DNA of 64,000 nt from positions 11,313,501-11,377,500 of the forward strand of contig BSBM01000007.1 of the NCBI GenBank assembly GCA_027924585.1, written 5' to 3'. Positions 21,509-33,659 of the stretch are shown piece by piece. The notes under the pieces are model-generated. The model saw only the letters and a program-made list of their open reading frames with translations, was not told where the DNA came from and did no database searches. The number at the start of each line of letters is the position of its first letter. The stretch's first letter is position 1. The stretch is from Larix kaempferi (Eukaryota; Streptophyta; Pinopsida; Pinales; Pinaceae). Position numbers and translations under genes: made by a program.

Positions 21509-22157
21509 TGTTAAATTTTCTGAATTTACTTCAATCTGATCTAGGATCTTAACTGAGAGAACAACATGTACAACATATCTACAGCACATCAATCATGGAG
21601 ACAATAATGCAAGCACACAAGAGACACAAAGATTTACTTGGGGAAAACCATAAAGGTGAAAAACCCCAATAACTTCCTCAGAGATAGATAGAGCAATGAT
21701 ACAACCAACCAAGAGAGATAGCCATAACCTAGCAGCAGATCCTCCTCCTCCATAAGTGCGCCACTCCTCCTTGAGTGCATGTGTGAGAAGTGAGTGAGTA
21801 AATAGAGTGCCTCCCGCACTCTATTTATACTTGACTTGACTTGCCTTTTTACCTAACTCATGTAGGCTCGAACTTAACCACATAATATAATGCTGACTGG
21901 GCCGACCCCCAATAGGGTGGTCTGATAACCCTTTGACCCACATGGCCGACCCCCAATAGGGTGGTCTAATAACCCTTCGACCCACATGACTTATACAGGG
22001 CCGACCCCAACAAGGTGGTCTAATAACCCATCAAGTATAAGTTACGACACTTACAATATAAATGACGACACTTCCTTATAGAGGAATAATACCATCTCTA
22101 TAGGAATACAATATACATATATGTGAAATACATTCCGAAGTTACATATACATCAACA
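21509..22157 (-). repeat. F 5' LTR (649 bp)
   Basis: Nearly identical to 15000-15648; about four substitutions were noticed. TATA box GTATAAATAG on the minus strand at 21821-21830. Followed at once by the target duplication TAAAC (22158-22162). Confidence 0.97.
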
Positions 22158-23071
22158 TAAACTTTCTCATTCATTGTTTTCCAAAACTAAAGATAAGCAA
22201 ACCTAAAACAAAATATTTTCGCATTTTCTTTTAATATTTTGAAGCAAACTATGCTACTTCAAAACTACGATAGACCTTACTACTAGGCTACTTCAAACAT
22301 TTTTTGTTTTTTATGATAATTGTAAAAGAAAAAGAACTTGTAAAAGAGCAAGTAAGACCTAAAAGTGAATTATGAGTAAGACTAACACCTAAATGGTTCA
22401 AAACAAACAAATCAAATGATCTGAGGAAGACTTGAATTACCAAGTTTTTGCAAAAGAAAAACTTGAGACTTGGAAACAAAGTGTAAAAGAGACAGGGAAA
22501 AAAATGCTCTTATTGGAAAGGCAGACCTCATAGGCTGCTCCTAAGCATCAAAACCCTAAGAAAAGACTAATCCAAGTAAAGGAGTAAGAAACTGAACCAA
22601 CAAGTGACCTTACCGAGCACACGGACTCGAAAGAAGGCTAACTAGGAGGATTTGACTCACTTGATTGAACTAAAAAACAATCAGGAAGTATCTAAACCAA
22701 GCAACCCTAAGGACTCAAACTTGAAGGTCAAACCCCAATGGAAAGTATAATACAAAGAGAAAGTGTGCTAATGTTGCCACAAACAACTAACGATAATAAC
22801 GTAGGTTTGTATGAATGCAACCAACAACTAGGGCCAAAGCATACAACTATGTCAAAAAGAGAATAGTGCACGAACTTCAAAAAGGGCTAGAAGGCAGTGA
22901 AGACACTTAAACAAATACTCAAGCAAGAAAAAACAAGCTAAGAGACATCAAAGAGGAAAAAAAGATTGAATAGAGACATGGAAGGTCTCAGGGGTCAGTG
23001 AGGGAAGCAAAGCAACAGGCTGGAAAAGAAATAAAAAGCTTGGAATCAAACCCTAACAACAAACTGAACAC
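22158..23071. other. Flank between F and B, nothing recognised
   Basis: About 0.9 kb of AT-rich, purine-biased sequence that was joined to 14999 before F inserted. No ORF, repeat or RNA gene is supported. Confidence 0.5.
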
Positions 23072-25764
23072 TGTTGGGTGTGTGAGCTATCTCAAATTAA
23101 AAACAACACCTAAGATTTATTATCAACCAGTATCAGTAAACTTAGAGTTGAAATCAAAATGTATTCCAAGGTAGGAAAGGTTCTAGAGTTTTAGGTTTGT
23201 CAGACCTAAAAATGTTTTAGTAAGGAAAAAGATCGAAAGATATTTCAAAATGAAAAACCGAGTTAAATATTTAAGGATACATTAAAATCACAAATCAGAA
23301 TAGTACTAGATCATACTACTCTACCTCTATGGTTAATTAATAAGGAAGATGGAAACAAATACTGCAACACAAACTATTCTAGAAAAGTAAGAAACTACCA
23401 AATTCAACTTCCAGATGACAATTATGGACAGAATCAGAGCTACGGATATTAGATGTTTAATAGGGAGAACTTGTAAATGTACATAAATTTAGACTAAACC
23501 ATCTAATTCCATTCTTCTTGATTACGTACATCAAATGTAATAGGAACTGGAGTAAATGTATCGTAATGACTTTCAAATGTAATGAGGAAGCTAAACGGAA
23601 GTAAATCTAACTTAACTTCTATAAAAAAATGTAAACTGAAAATCAACAAACTACTACTAATCTTAAAGATTATGAACCACTGTTTATCCATATGTGAACA
23701 ACATGAAACTAATGTAAGGAGAAGCAATTGAAAGACTTAACAAATATGTTAAACTGAACTATATTAGATTTGGAAGCAAGTAAAAAACTTGATAAAGATA
23801 TTTTATAATTAATCCAGATCGTACAACATGAATATCTTCATTAAATAGAAACTAGTCTTAAGATTAACAAACTAAAGCAACTTAATGAAATGGAATTATC
23901 AACCACCACTTGAAAATAAACTACTTAGGAACAACATTCACATATTCTGAACAATAACTAAGTAACAGAACAGATTAAAGAACTAAAGTTTGGAAGAAAG
24001 ATGAGAAGAGGATAAAGAAGAAGTAGGAAGGGAGGAAATAATGATGACAATTGGATTGAAAACTCTAAATAACACAAAACAAGATTAAATTACATCTCAA
24101 ACTATTAAGGAGGAATAAGGAGAATGCTGATTAAGAGGCAGAAGAATTTAGATTCAGAAAAGGGCCTAAAATAATGCAGAAAACACACATGTCCGAATGA
24201 TGATCTGAATGCCAGTTTGAAATGCAGTCCGAATGATGATACGAATGGAGTAAAACGGTTGAAAGTGAGGAAAAGAAGAGTTTTTAAATGATTTAATCAC
24301 CAGCTGGGTTAATGCAAATGATCCTACAGTGCATAGGAAGCAAGAGATAAATGATTGGAGGCTAAGAAGTTATCTATGCAAACCATTACTTAAAGAAAAG
24401 AATGATTCTATGATAAGTAGGAAGAAGGATGGGAATAGAATAAAGGAGAAGGATGGAATAGAAGAAAGAAGAGGTGACCTACAGAAAATAGGAAGAAAAA
24501 CTAACAGAGAAGAGAGGAAGGAAAAGAATACTAATTATCGAAGAAGTTAGAAGAAATATCTATCTATGATGAAAGAGGGATTGAAAAACAAACTACAGAA
24601 CTATTGGTCGACCATTCTACTCAGAAAAAGGGAGATTGTATTAACAACAAAATATCAAGTATAGAAAGATGAAGATAATCACACAGGAAAATGAATTGAT
24701 TACATCTACAAGAAATAAACTAGCTAATTGCAAGAAACGAAATGCAGAAAATGTAAGTAAAACCTCCAGTTGATGAGGGGCCCTTCCCAGCAATCGGAGG
24801 GTGAACTAGCTCAACTGAAACAACTACCAGTAAAAAATCAACAAGTTGTTGCTTCCATTAACTTGAGTAAAATTACAGAGTCTGTCTTCAAACTATCTAC
24901 GACTGCAAATGCTTGGAATGAGACTGGAAACCATTGTATTTTCAGAGAACTAAAGATAAAAACTCAAAGACTCAAAAGAACTCCAAAATACTACCAAAGA
25001 CTAACTCATCTCAATCACAAAGGTGACTATTTATAAGTTACAATGGTTGAGAAGGTCGACAGAGTCGACCTCTCTAATAATAGAAGTGTTTAATGTCTGT
25101 AACTGCTAATTAAATGATACATAACAGTGCAGGGGCATCTACCCATCTCCTCGGTGTCAATCCTTTCCAATTCGAACAGCTGAGCATTTGTTCCCTCAAA
25201 TTGTGAGCAAAAGCATATGCTGGAGCGTCGACGTGGGCACAGGAGTTACGTGAGCATGCTGAGCATGGATGTGGGAGTTATGTCAACCAACTGAGTGTGA
25301 ACGAGCCGAATCCTTCTAGAACGATGGCGTGAGCGAGAGCTGAGCAGACGTTGCTTGATGTCGGGCTGAATGTAGAGACGAATCGGGGCTTGGAGCGTTG
25401 ATGTGAACGTAGAGTGCACTGTCAAGCTTGGAAAGCCCAAGGTCGAATCTTTTGGAAAAATAGTTCATTAACCATCAGTGCCACATGGAAAATAGAACCC
25501 ACGTGTCCTCCTATTTATTCAACGACCTGAGATGCATCAACCATGGATTTCGCGGGCTGAACGGAGGGCTGAATGATGAACTGAAAGTGTTTAGGTTGAG
25601 CACGTAGCGCATGGGCTGATTAATGGATAAATTGCAAATCGTAACCTAGACTATTTGATGGGATGAATTGATAAGAAACAACTTACTATAGCAAAAACGA
25701 TATAAATAATGCCACTTCAAGTAAATTAAATCATAAAAAATGGTGACAATATTGGACACCAACA
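23072..25764 (-). repeat. B 3' LTR (about 2.7 kb)
   Basis: It starts TGTTGGGTG and ends CCAACA next to a polypurine tract. The part 23072-25118 matches 50595-52688 with substitutions and small indels; the remaining 646 bp (25119-25764) has its partner beyond the right edge. The 5 bases before it, AACAC, are the expected target duplication but cannot be checked here. ORFs inside are short and not convincing. Confidence 0.93.
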
Positions 25765-25776
25765 TTCCCCCAAATC
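25765..25776 (-). promoter_or_regulatory. B polypurine tract
   Basis: On the minus strand ATTTGGGGGAA precedes the 3' LTR start TGTTGGTG. It fixes orientation and the LTR border. Confidence 0.85.
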
Positions 25777-25794
25777 GGAGTCATGCCAGGTCCT

Positions 25795-27415
25795 TGTAAT
25801 GTCCCCATTTTGACCCCCTTTGTATTAAATCATAAATGATGTAAATATTGTAATTTGATCATGGTGAGGAGCTCAAGGCCAAGGCCCCACCATTGATATA
25901 GCGTTTTATGTATCGGCAATTAAAGAAATAGATGCCTATGGTTCTTGTGCTAGATAGGCACAATGTAAATAAGACATCATGTAAATACGAATTTTAATGG
26001 AAATACCCACAACTAGCTATGCAATGCAACAAAGAGATGGGGGCATGATTCTACAAGGATTAGGGAGGGAAATTATTCAAACCCTTGATCCAATGGTGTT
26101 AATCCATGTGTCAATGAGAAAACCCATAAACCACCAATTACCCATTTTGGGTTATGGACCCAATCATTTAATTCTTCCCAAGAATTGGTTGAGGCAGTTA
26201 ATGCCTTGGGAATGAAGAGGTATGGCAGCCAATTTTGGGTATGGGCAAGCCATCAACCTAGGAAATTGTGTTTTGTCTCCTTGGGCAAGAAAACACCCAC
26301 GAAATTGGGCCCAAAGCCATTCTAAACAGTTAGTCTTTCATCTCTCAAGCAGTTGGAGCTAGTTGGGTCCTTCCCATCACATTTTTCACCATTTTTCCTG
26401 CATTTCCCATGCCTGGGAGCTCGTTTTTGCATTATACAGCAGCTGGGAAAGAAGGGCCACGATTTGGGATTGTTATGGAGGTCGTTTTTGCCCCAGAATG
26501 TCCATGGACTTTTTCTAAAAATGGATTTGACTTCCCAGGGTTGTTCCCCATATTCTAGTTTCCTTTTTGGGATTTCCCCCATTTTTCTAAATTGGTAGAA
26601 ACCCCCTCTTTGGACATCCCACTGAAGAAACATTTTTATCATGCCCAATAATTGTTGTTCAGCTGTCATGTGCATCCTTGTTTTGGTTTGAATCTGTGAG
26701 TAAGAAACTTGGAGTGGTAGTGGACAGAATTGGCTTGATAAACCTAGTGAAGGGAGTAACCTCTCAAGAAGATCAAGAGAGCTTTGGCTACTTTTCTATG
26801 CACACCCTGAGAGCAATAGAAAGGAAGGTATGGCTTGAGGGACTATGTGGCAGTGAAGAGAATACCTCCTTGTGATGGGTGTGTAGGCATTATGAGTGCC
26901 AAGCTGAATAGATCTAGGAGGGGTACCCATAGCTCTGTAGTTGAGCTTGCTAGCTTAGCAATTCTTCCTTTCCATTTCCTAGCAGCCTGATAAACCTAAT
27001 TGCATATTGGCTTGGCTCATCTTGGTGTATGCTTGGCTATGTGTGAGTCTGTTGTTCCGTGGTTCCTTGTAGAGATCATGCCCAGCTCGGGGGTGGCAGT
27101 TGTATCAAGAGGTTGATAAGCACAACTAGCCTATGGTTGGGTGGAACATTGCAGCTGCATAGCTGGTTGTTTGGGACTACTTTGTTAAGATCAGTATTCT
27201 CTTGTGTTAACTTTGCAATTATTATTTGATGATTATCTTGAATATATGATGGATGTGTTATCGAATTTAATTCCGCTGTGTTTTTCTTATAATCATACAT
27301 TCCATATGACTTTTATATTATGTGAATGCCTATTTAATAATTTTATGGAGCTAGATGCCCGGTTTTAGCATCATGTCCTCTCTATCATGCTGGTATGATA
27401 GGAGGGGATATTACA
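25795..27415. repeat. Solo LTR (1621 bp) of a further element, inside B
   Basis: The ends form an imperfect inverted repeat, TGTAATGTCCCC ... GGGGATATTACA, with TG/CA termini. The flanks GTCCT (25790-25794) and GTCCC (27416-27420) fit a 5-bp target duplication with one change. No internal coding region or second LTR is present, so it is a solo LTR left by recombination. Removing it places the end of B's extra ORF only about 120 bp from the B polypurine tract. Its family could not be named. Confidence 0.8.
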
Positions 27416-27508
27416 GTCCCATTGAGCAAAACAAAAAGTAATTTAGGAAGAAGGTCGAGCTGCGGTAGCAACGGTCTTCGACTCGAATGATGGAGATGCA
27501 TGCTTGGC

Positions 27509-28918
27509 CTAGAGCTTCTTGAAATAACTCCTTAAGGAATTATACATTACTCTGAGAATAGCATTGGACGTTATTTTGGCGTTAACCGAGCATTCAGTGC
27601 TTTTCAACTGTGTACGTAACATCTTATTCTCTTCAAGGAGCTTAGAGATTGTCTCCACATAGCTTTGACTTTGTTCTATTAACTGTGCCATCTCTTGGGT
27701 CAACTGATCCCACTTTTGCTGACTCAAAATAGGTTGTTCTATACCATGCACCAAATCCATCTGAGGACTCTTCTCTTTTGGAGGTGTTTCAACGTTAATA
27801 GTATGTTCCTCAGAGCTTTTGTCTTTATTACATGCAGGAGGGATTCTAGCAGCACAAGCTTCACTCATCCGAATGGATGCATTAGCTAGTGTGAGGAGAG
27901 AGGATTCCAGAGTATGATTGTCTAACTAAATATTTGAGCATGAGGGCTGACTGATGGTATGAATGTTAGGCTGATCAATGGACTAGTCATGATTTTCCTC
28001 TCTAGGTTCAGTAGGAGAATGTATTGAATGGACATAGTGCATAACATGTAAGGAACTCTCATCAAATCGTATACGTTTAGTGTTTGGTTCCTCTTGGTCA
28101 TGAAGGTGTTCTTGAGAAGGGGAAAATTTGACAGTAGATGAATGGGGGTTTAATATCTCAAAAACAAAATGGTCCCAAGTATGACCTCTCTCTTCTAGCT
28201 GATGAATGATTAAAATATTTATGAGACAATGGTGATACAAGCTGCCAAAAGGGTTAATGATATTCTTTCTAACTTGACTCGACATCTTTTCCAAGCTCTT
28301 TAGAAAGTAGAATGGGAAATTTAAGGTCTGATCATTGACAAAATGAGCTAGCAGTCTAACGTGGCAAGATTTAAAAACAGTGAACTTACCCTCGCAGGTG
28401 ACTAAGTGAATGATAATGGTCAAAAGATCCAAGTACTCTGGCTTGATCCATTCTCTATGAAAACCTTTGGTGCTAGTAATGTGTTGAATATCGGGCTTAA
28501 GAGTGAACTTATGAGCTTCTCATGGAAGAAACAAATGCTTGTGCCATCGGGAACCTCCTCTAGGGAGCTTCGTAGCTAATGCTATTGACTCTTCTGTCAC
28601 GGAGAAAACAAGATGGCCAACCTTGGCCATTTTTCCATCGAAACCTTTGGAAAACAGCAACGAAATTTCATGGTCGTGACCATCAAGGCGGTGGAGAAAC
28701 GAATTCCAACCTGCTTGAAAGAATAACTCATGACATATTTTAAAATCAGGGATATGAAGAAGATCTTGGTAGCTACCTGGCTCGCAATCGATTAGGCATT
28801 GCTGATAGAGGATAGGGGAAACAATAGATAAATGAAGGGGATACAAGGAATTTTTAGAGAACGCAGCTCGCAGAGAGAGAAATAAAGGGTGAACAGAATG
28901 AAACAGAAGTTTACGCAA
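27509..28918 (-). pseudogene. B post-integrase ORF: helical domain plus coiled coil
   Basis: One frame of about 470 codons, interrupted by TGA (28517-28519) and two TAG codons (27980-27982 and about 27920). It lies between integrase and the 3' LTR, the place of the env-like gene of Athila elements, but no signal peptide or membrane segment was seen. The first half has HVRLLAHFV and FYFLKSLEKMSSQVRK-like helices and the phrase SVTEESIALATKLP. The middle is acidic and charged. The last 70 residues (LSQQKWDQLTQEMAQLIEQ) are coiled-coil-like. The plan and some helices resemble the extra ORFs of C and D. The start is unclear: a TGA lies two codons upstream of the TTG at 28918 and may itself be a decayed Arg codon. 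Function unknown. Confidence 0.7.
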
Positions 28919-31273
28919 CCATCAGTTAAACTAAAGTCCGTTTGGATGGCTGAATGGTCATAGGTAAACTGTGTTTTGAAAGATCACACTTTTACTTTTA
29001 TGATCTTGAGTTAAGTGCCAGTATTGAAGTGCGTGAATCTGGTAGATGCGTGTTTGTTATAGAAAATCCAACCATGTCCAAAGCCAAGCTTTGGACAGGT
29101 TGAACGAAATTCACGTAATGGGATACTCTACACATGGAAGATCGCAAGGATCCAATCCATATGCTGGAAATCTATACGATATGTAAGGCCATAGTGGTCA
29201 TACAATGATTCAAAATGACACAAGATTCGTTCATTTAACAGATGAGATGAATACGGAAATAAAACCAAGTGCGAGATTTGACGTTTGATTGATCCTTGTC
29301 ATCATTGGTTAGTCATAATTTTAAAAAATGTCTAGCATGCTATTTGAAATATATAAGCTAAAATTTCTTTAGCGGTTTTATTCAAAAACGTTACTTATTT
29401 GCTGCATTCGTCACTTCATTTGGATCGACATTCAATCCGTCATTCAGCCTTTCATACAAATTTTTATTGCTGAAGCCAACTAGAACTGATTTTTGCAAAG
29501 AATTTTTAAGGCTGTTAGTGCACATAAAATGTTGTAAACTTTGATTTCTGAACTTTTTAAGTAATTCCCCCTTTTTGTTTGTCTTTAATTAAAACAATTC
29601 ACCTTCTGCTTTTGCATTCACCTACAAACATCTATCACTTTCAGAGATAAATAGACTTTTTTTTCTAACAAAAATAAATAGATAAGAATAGCTTAAAACT
29701 GTTCTGATCCTTATCCTTTCCCCCAAACCAAAGATATGGCTTGTCCTCAATCCAACAAAAAGAGCAATAGATATTCAATTATTTTATCAATAGCTGAAGA
29801 ATGTTATAGTACTTTTCTCAAGAAAATGAAATATAACTAAGCATGTAGATGATTCAGATATGTACATTTATCATAAGGAATAGAACAGTGCTTAAAAGAA
29901 ACATATGAAGAATGATAATAGAATTTGATATGAAAGATGCCACAGGAAAACTCGCCATCCATGACTCAAAAGATTTCTTGTCATCCCAAGATATAGATAA
30001 GGTGTACCGTAAAGCTTGTGAGATTTTCATAATTATGGGTCCCATTTCTAGGATAATAACATCCTAGATAATGTTTGAATTAGATGACAAGGTCCAAATT
30101 CAACTTATAGTTATTCTCTAATTACAGTATAGATGATTGGCCAAAACATGTGTTTGTATACTCATGTTTCTTATAAATGAATCATGTGCATAGTAATGCA
30201 TTAACCGGTCTCTTTTACCCGATATTGACCCACTGCCAGCAGGCCTGTTCAGTACCGCGTCGGGTTTATCTTGGTGCCATGCAAGCATAGTCCCGCTACT
30301 AGTGATCATGTTCAGTACCTTGGCAGGTTAACTTGCATGTACCTAGCTTCCTTGTTTGAGATTTTACTTAGCATGGACCCACTGCTAGCAGGCCTGTTCA
30401 CTACCCCGATGGGTTTGCTTCGTATATTGATATATATGTATATGTATATATATTTTTTAAGGAAGTTGGTTGGCACTAGACTGTGTTAGGCCTTCTAAAC
30501 ACACAATTCAAAATATTAGAACAAACCTTTATGAGCAACTTTTACTTATAATAGTTAAAGTTAAAAGTCATGTCAAAAGATAATAACCTAAAGCTGTTCT
30601 TTGATCTATATCAATCTTCTTCATAAAAATTCAGTAATTTTCCCCACAAGAATGAAAATAACATTCACTTCTAAGTTACCTTTAAAAGATGCTTTAAGAG
30701 ACAAGTTTTGATAATGAGTCTAGGACAAGCCAATGATCCATAGGTGTAAGATAGTATACTTTTTTCTTGTTAAGATCATAGCAATTAAGATAGGTCTTTT
30801 AAACAACAGTTCTAAACGATAATCAGAAATATGCAAGCCTGAATCAAATACCATATTCAAAATCATGAATGAAATGGTTGCAAGATAGTATAAAGAACAC
30901 TTTATCTTTTGCTAAAAATGTCAATTTCAACAATAAAAGAAAAGAAAAGATTAGGGTAAAAAATTTCTTTTAAGTGCTTCCCTTTCAATAATATTGCATG
31001 AGTGGATAAGGTCCTTGTAATTAAGCTGAAAAACCATTGTTAGATGATTTTGATTTATTCAAAACAAAACATATGTAAAAAAATCATAAGAAATCTAAAA
31101 AGGGAGAAAAATTTTCTTGTTTTTAATGGCAAAAATTTCATAAGCTGATCATACAAATGAAATTCCCTGTATAAATACAATCAGCTTGTCAGAAACAACT
31201 CTTCATTATTATAATTAAAACAAAAACACAATATATTTACATATGTACAAATAAAGACAATCCTTTAGACATT
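28919..31273 (-). other. B spacer between integrase and extra ORF
   Basis: About 2.35 kb, AT-rich and apparently non-coding. A TATA-like stretch on the minus strand (TTATATATTTC, about 29346-29356) lies some 430 bp upstream of the extra ORF. A 42-bp imperfect direct repeat is at 30227-30267 and 30375-30416 with a partial copy between them. Confidence 0.55.
30227..30416. repeat. Short direct repeats in B spacer
   Basis: gacccactgc(c/t)agcaggcctg begins both copies (30227 and 30375), followed by ttcagtaccgcgtcgggttt or ttcactaccccgatgggttt. A half copy (gttcagtaccttggcaggtt) lies at about 30309-30329. Confidence 0.75.
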
Positions 31274-32058
31274 TCAGGGACTAGGAGGAGGAGGAATGAT
31301 TTCCTCTTCTACCAGTTCCATCTCCTGCTGTTGTAAAGCATTCTTTACAAAGTCTTGTTTAGATATAGGTTGGTGATACAGTCTAAGTCTATGGCCATTT
31401 ACAACAAAGGAAGTTTGAGAATCATCAATTGTTTTAATTCTAACAGATCCATTATTGAAAGTTGTAACAATTTCATAAGGACCCATCCGAGTAGTCAATT
31501 TACCTTTAAATTTTTTATATCTCGAATCGAAAAGTAATGCCGAGTCTCCTATTTTAAATTGTTTTTGTTTAATGTATCTGTCATGCCATTTTCTACGTTG
31601 ATTCTGTATTAATATTGTTTGTTGGATAGCATCTTGTCTAATCTCGTCTAATTCGTTTATTTGTAGGATTCGTTGTTTCTGTTCTTCTTCTAAATCCATT
31701 CCTAACTTAGCAACCATACTAAATGTCTTAACCTGGAATTCAATGGGTAGGAGAACCTGTTTTCCATAAACAAGTTCATAAGGTGTGTGGCTAGTGGTGT
31801 TTCTCCAAGTTATTCTATAGGCCCACATGGCTTCTGGGAGCCTATCTGCCCAGTCCTTATGGTGTAACTGAATGGTCTTGGTCATGATAGCTTCCAATAC
31901 CTTGTTTGTGCTTTCTACTTGACCATTTTTCTGAGGATGATATGGTGAAGATTTGCAATGTCTAATACCATATTTATTAGTAAGTTCCTTCATTAACTTG
32001 GAAGTGAATTGAGATCCTTGATCGGTTACAATTTCCCTAGGTACACCAAATCGGGTAA
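31274..32058 (-). pseudogene. pol: B integrase, C-terminal part
   Basis: Starts at the insertion point of C. It contains the second catalytic aspartate (VTDQGSQF, about 32020), the glutamate (GQVESTNKVLE, about 31910) and a complete C-terminal region (AYRITWRNTTSHTPYELVYG, KWHDRYIK, DSALLFDSRYKKF, MGPYEIV, GHRLRLYH), ending in a proline run. The reading frame over about 240 codons is open. It is separated from the zinc finger and first aspartate by the 13-kb element C. Confidence 0.92.
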
Positions 32059-32063
32059 ATATC

Positions 32064-33494
32064 TATTGGAGCATAGGCCGCAGCTGTAGTAAAGCTGCGA
32101 ATTTTGAGGAAAAAGCACAAGTGTTGAAGGGAAGAAGTGCTAGTTTTGAGTAAAAGCACCAATTTTGGGCAGAAGTGAACAGTGCGCAGTACGGCGCCAG
32201 ATGGATGAGCTCAGCGCAGATTACGGGCCAGAAATCGCGGAGCTCGCGCGCACACGTCAAAGGAGAGTGAATGTGGTCGAGTAGAAAGCTCAGCTACCAC
32301 AATAAATGAAGCGACGGAATAGAGGGCTCAGCTACCCTCATTAAGGCTAAGTACAAAAGTTATGGTTGCTCTGACCAAGGAAGAGCAACGGACCAAAGCA
32401 TTGAAGGCGAAGGACAAGGAGCAATGAACGATGAAGTGGCGCCCATACCCGCAATCTACGCCGAAAATCACGGAGTCTGCAGGAAGCGGAGACATGACTG
32501 CAAGTGGTGCCTATAGTACACCTAGCCATGTCCGTGGTTAGGGTTTTTGGGGATTACTGTTGGGAAAGGCCCACAGTTTTGTAAAGGTGCGACCTTTAGG
32601 GCCACCTATATATATGTGTAATTGTAAAGGGAAAAGGTTAGACGTGAGACATTAGAGAGATTAGAGGTTAGATGGTAGATGAGTTAGAAGAGTTGGATAG
32701 CTGTAAAGCTAGTCACTAAGTTGCAGACAGTCTAGGTTGATGTCTGATTCATTGTAATCTCTGTAGAAGAAGAGAGTAGATCTAAGAGAAGGGATCCTAG
32801 CTGTGTGCGTGGAGTTTCCCAGAAAGATCTAAGGCTACAGCTGTGTGCGCGGTGGGACTGTGTAATTCCCACTTTGAGATAATATAAGATACAAGTTCCA
32901 GTGGACGTGATTTCCTCATGGAGGTGAACCACATAATTCTCGTTGTTATGATGTTGTGTTGTGTGAATGCATGTTTATGTTTTACTATCTGTGTTTACAT
33001 GAATGTTTTATTATCTTTATGAATGAGTATATAAAGCAAGTCCTGGAAGTTCCCTTAGAAGTTATATTTGTGCACTATCGAAGGAGTCAGTAAGAGCACT
33101 ATTACCGCAGTCCTTAAGGAAGGTGTTACTGCGCTGTGGCATAAGCGCAGAAGCAATACAGCGTGTCACGGATGTAGTGGGTAAACACATCGTGCATAGA
33201 CGCGGAGGTGCCGTGCAGCTAGGAGAAGGTGAGTAAGCTCCAGCACTGTTGCACCGTATGACCATGGAAGAATCAGACGCTCCATTCAAAAGTTATCACG
33301 GAGGGAGGGAAGAGAGAAGACTGTGGATTCCACATCGCCCTGGTTAAGGAAACCTGATTCCTTAGCCCCCCATAGCCACTTCGGGTGAGACCTCAGGCTG
33401 CTGTGCAGCTCGTTGCCGAAAAGGCCAGTGTGCCAATGGGTGTTTGTTGCTGCACCTCCTGAAAACACGGGTCTGTCCAGAAAAGTAGCCAACA
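32064..33494 (+). repeat. C 5' LTR (1431 bp)
   Basis: Partner of 43766-45202. It starts TATTGGAG where the partner has TGTTGGAG, so the terminal TG is mutated. TATA box CTATATATATG at 32606-32616. It ends GCCAACA at 33494, after which the LTR end and primer site are repeated in tandem. Confidence 0.95.
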
Positions 33495-33640
33495 AATGGT
33501 TCTGTTTCCTTGCGACTTGCGGAGCCAACAAATGGTTCCGTTGTCGTGCGACTTGCGGAGCCAACAAATGGTTCCTTTGCCTTGCGACTTGTTTCCTTGA
33601 GACTTGCTCAGCCAACAAATGGTTCCATCGTCAGCTTTAA
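33488..33640 (+). repeat. Tandemly repeated LTR end plus primer site in C
   Basis: The 15-mer gccaacaaatggttc occurs at 33488, 33524, 33560 and 33611 (spacing 36, 36, 51). Each unit joins the last bases of the LTR (GCCAACA) to the expected primer-binding site (TGGTTCCGTTGTC or variants). The units keep the frame of the downstream gag frame and read RLAEPTNGS in part. Confidence 0.88.
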
Positions 33641-33659
33641 TCCTATTATTTTGAAGGCA

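Larger units (their letters stand above)
15000..22157 (-). mobile_element. Element F: complete non-autonomous Ty1/copia element
   Basis: Both LTRs are 649 bp (15000-15648 and 21509-22157), with TG/CA ends. The 5-bp target duplication TAAAC flanks the element exactly. The primer site next to the right LTR and a polypurine tract next to the left LTR show minus-strand orientation. By eye the LTRs differ at about four positions, so insertion was recent. Internally only a damaged RT fragment and a nearly complete RNase H remain; no gag, protease or integrase was seen in the 3 kb upstream of RT. F must have moved with proteins from another copia element. Confidence 0.96.

Noticed and set aside
22158-23071. 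Host gene exon between F and B
   Set aside because: No ORF, splice pattern or recognisable protein in either strand.
24329-25036. ORFs in the B LTR (also 52340-52546) as a conserved small protein
   Set aside because: The start of the ORF is shared by both LTR copies, but only because the LTRs are homologous; the copies end differently and there is no domain.
27509-28918. Envelope gene in B
   Set aside because: The position fits the env-like gene of Athila, but no signal peptide, transmembrane segment or cleavage site is visible and the C-terminus is a coiled coil without an anchor.
32347-33289. ORFs inside the C LTRs (also 44066-44269, 44768-45285)
   Set aside because: Both LTR copies contain different stop patterns and the translations show no domain.
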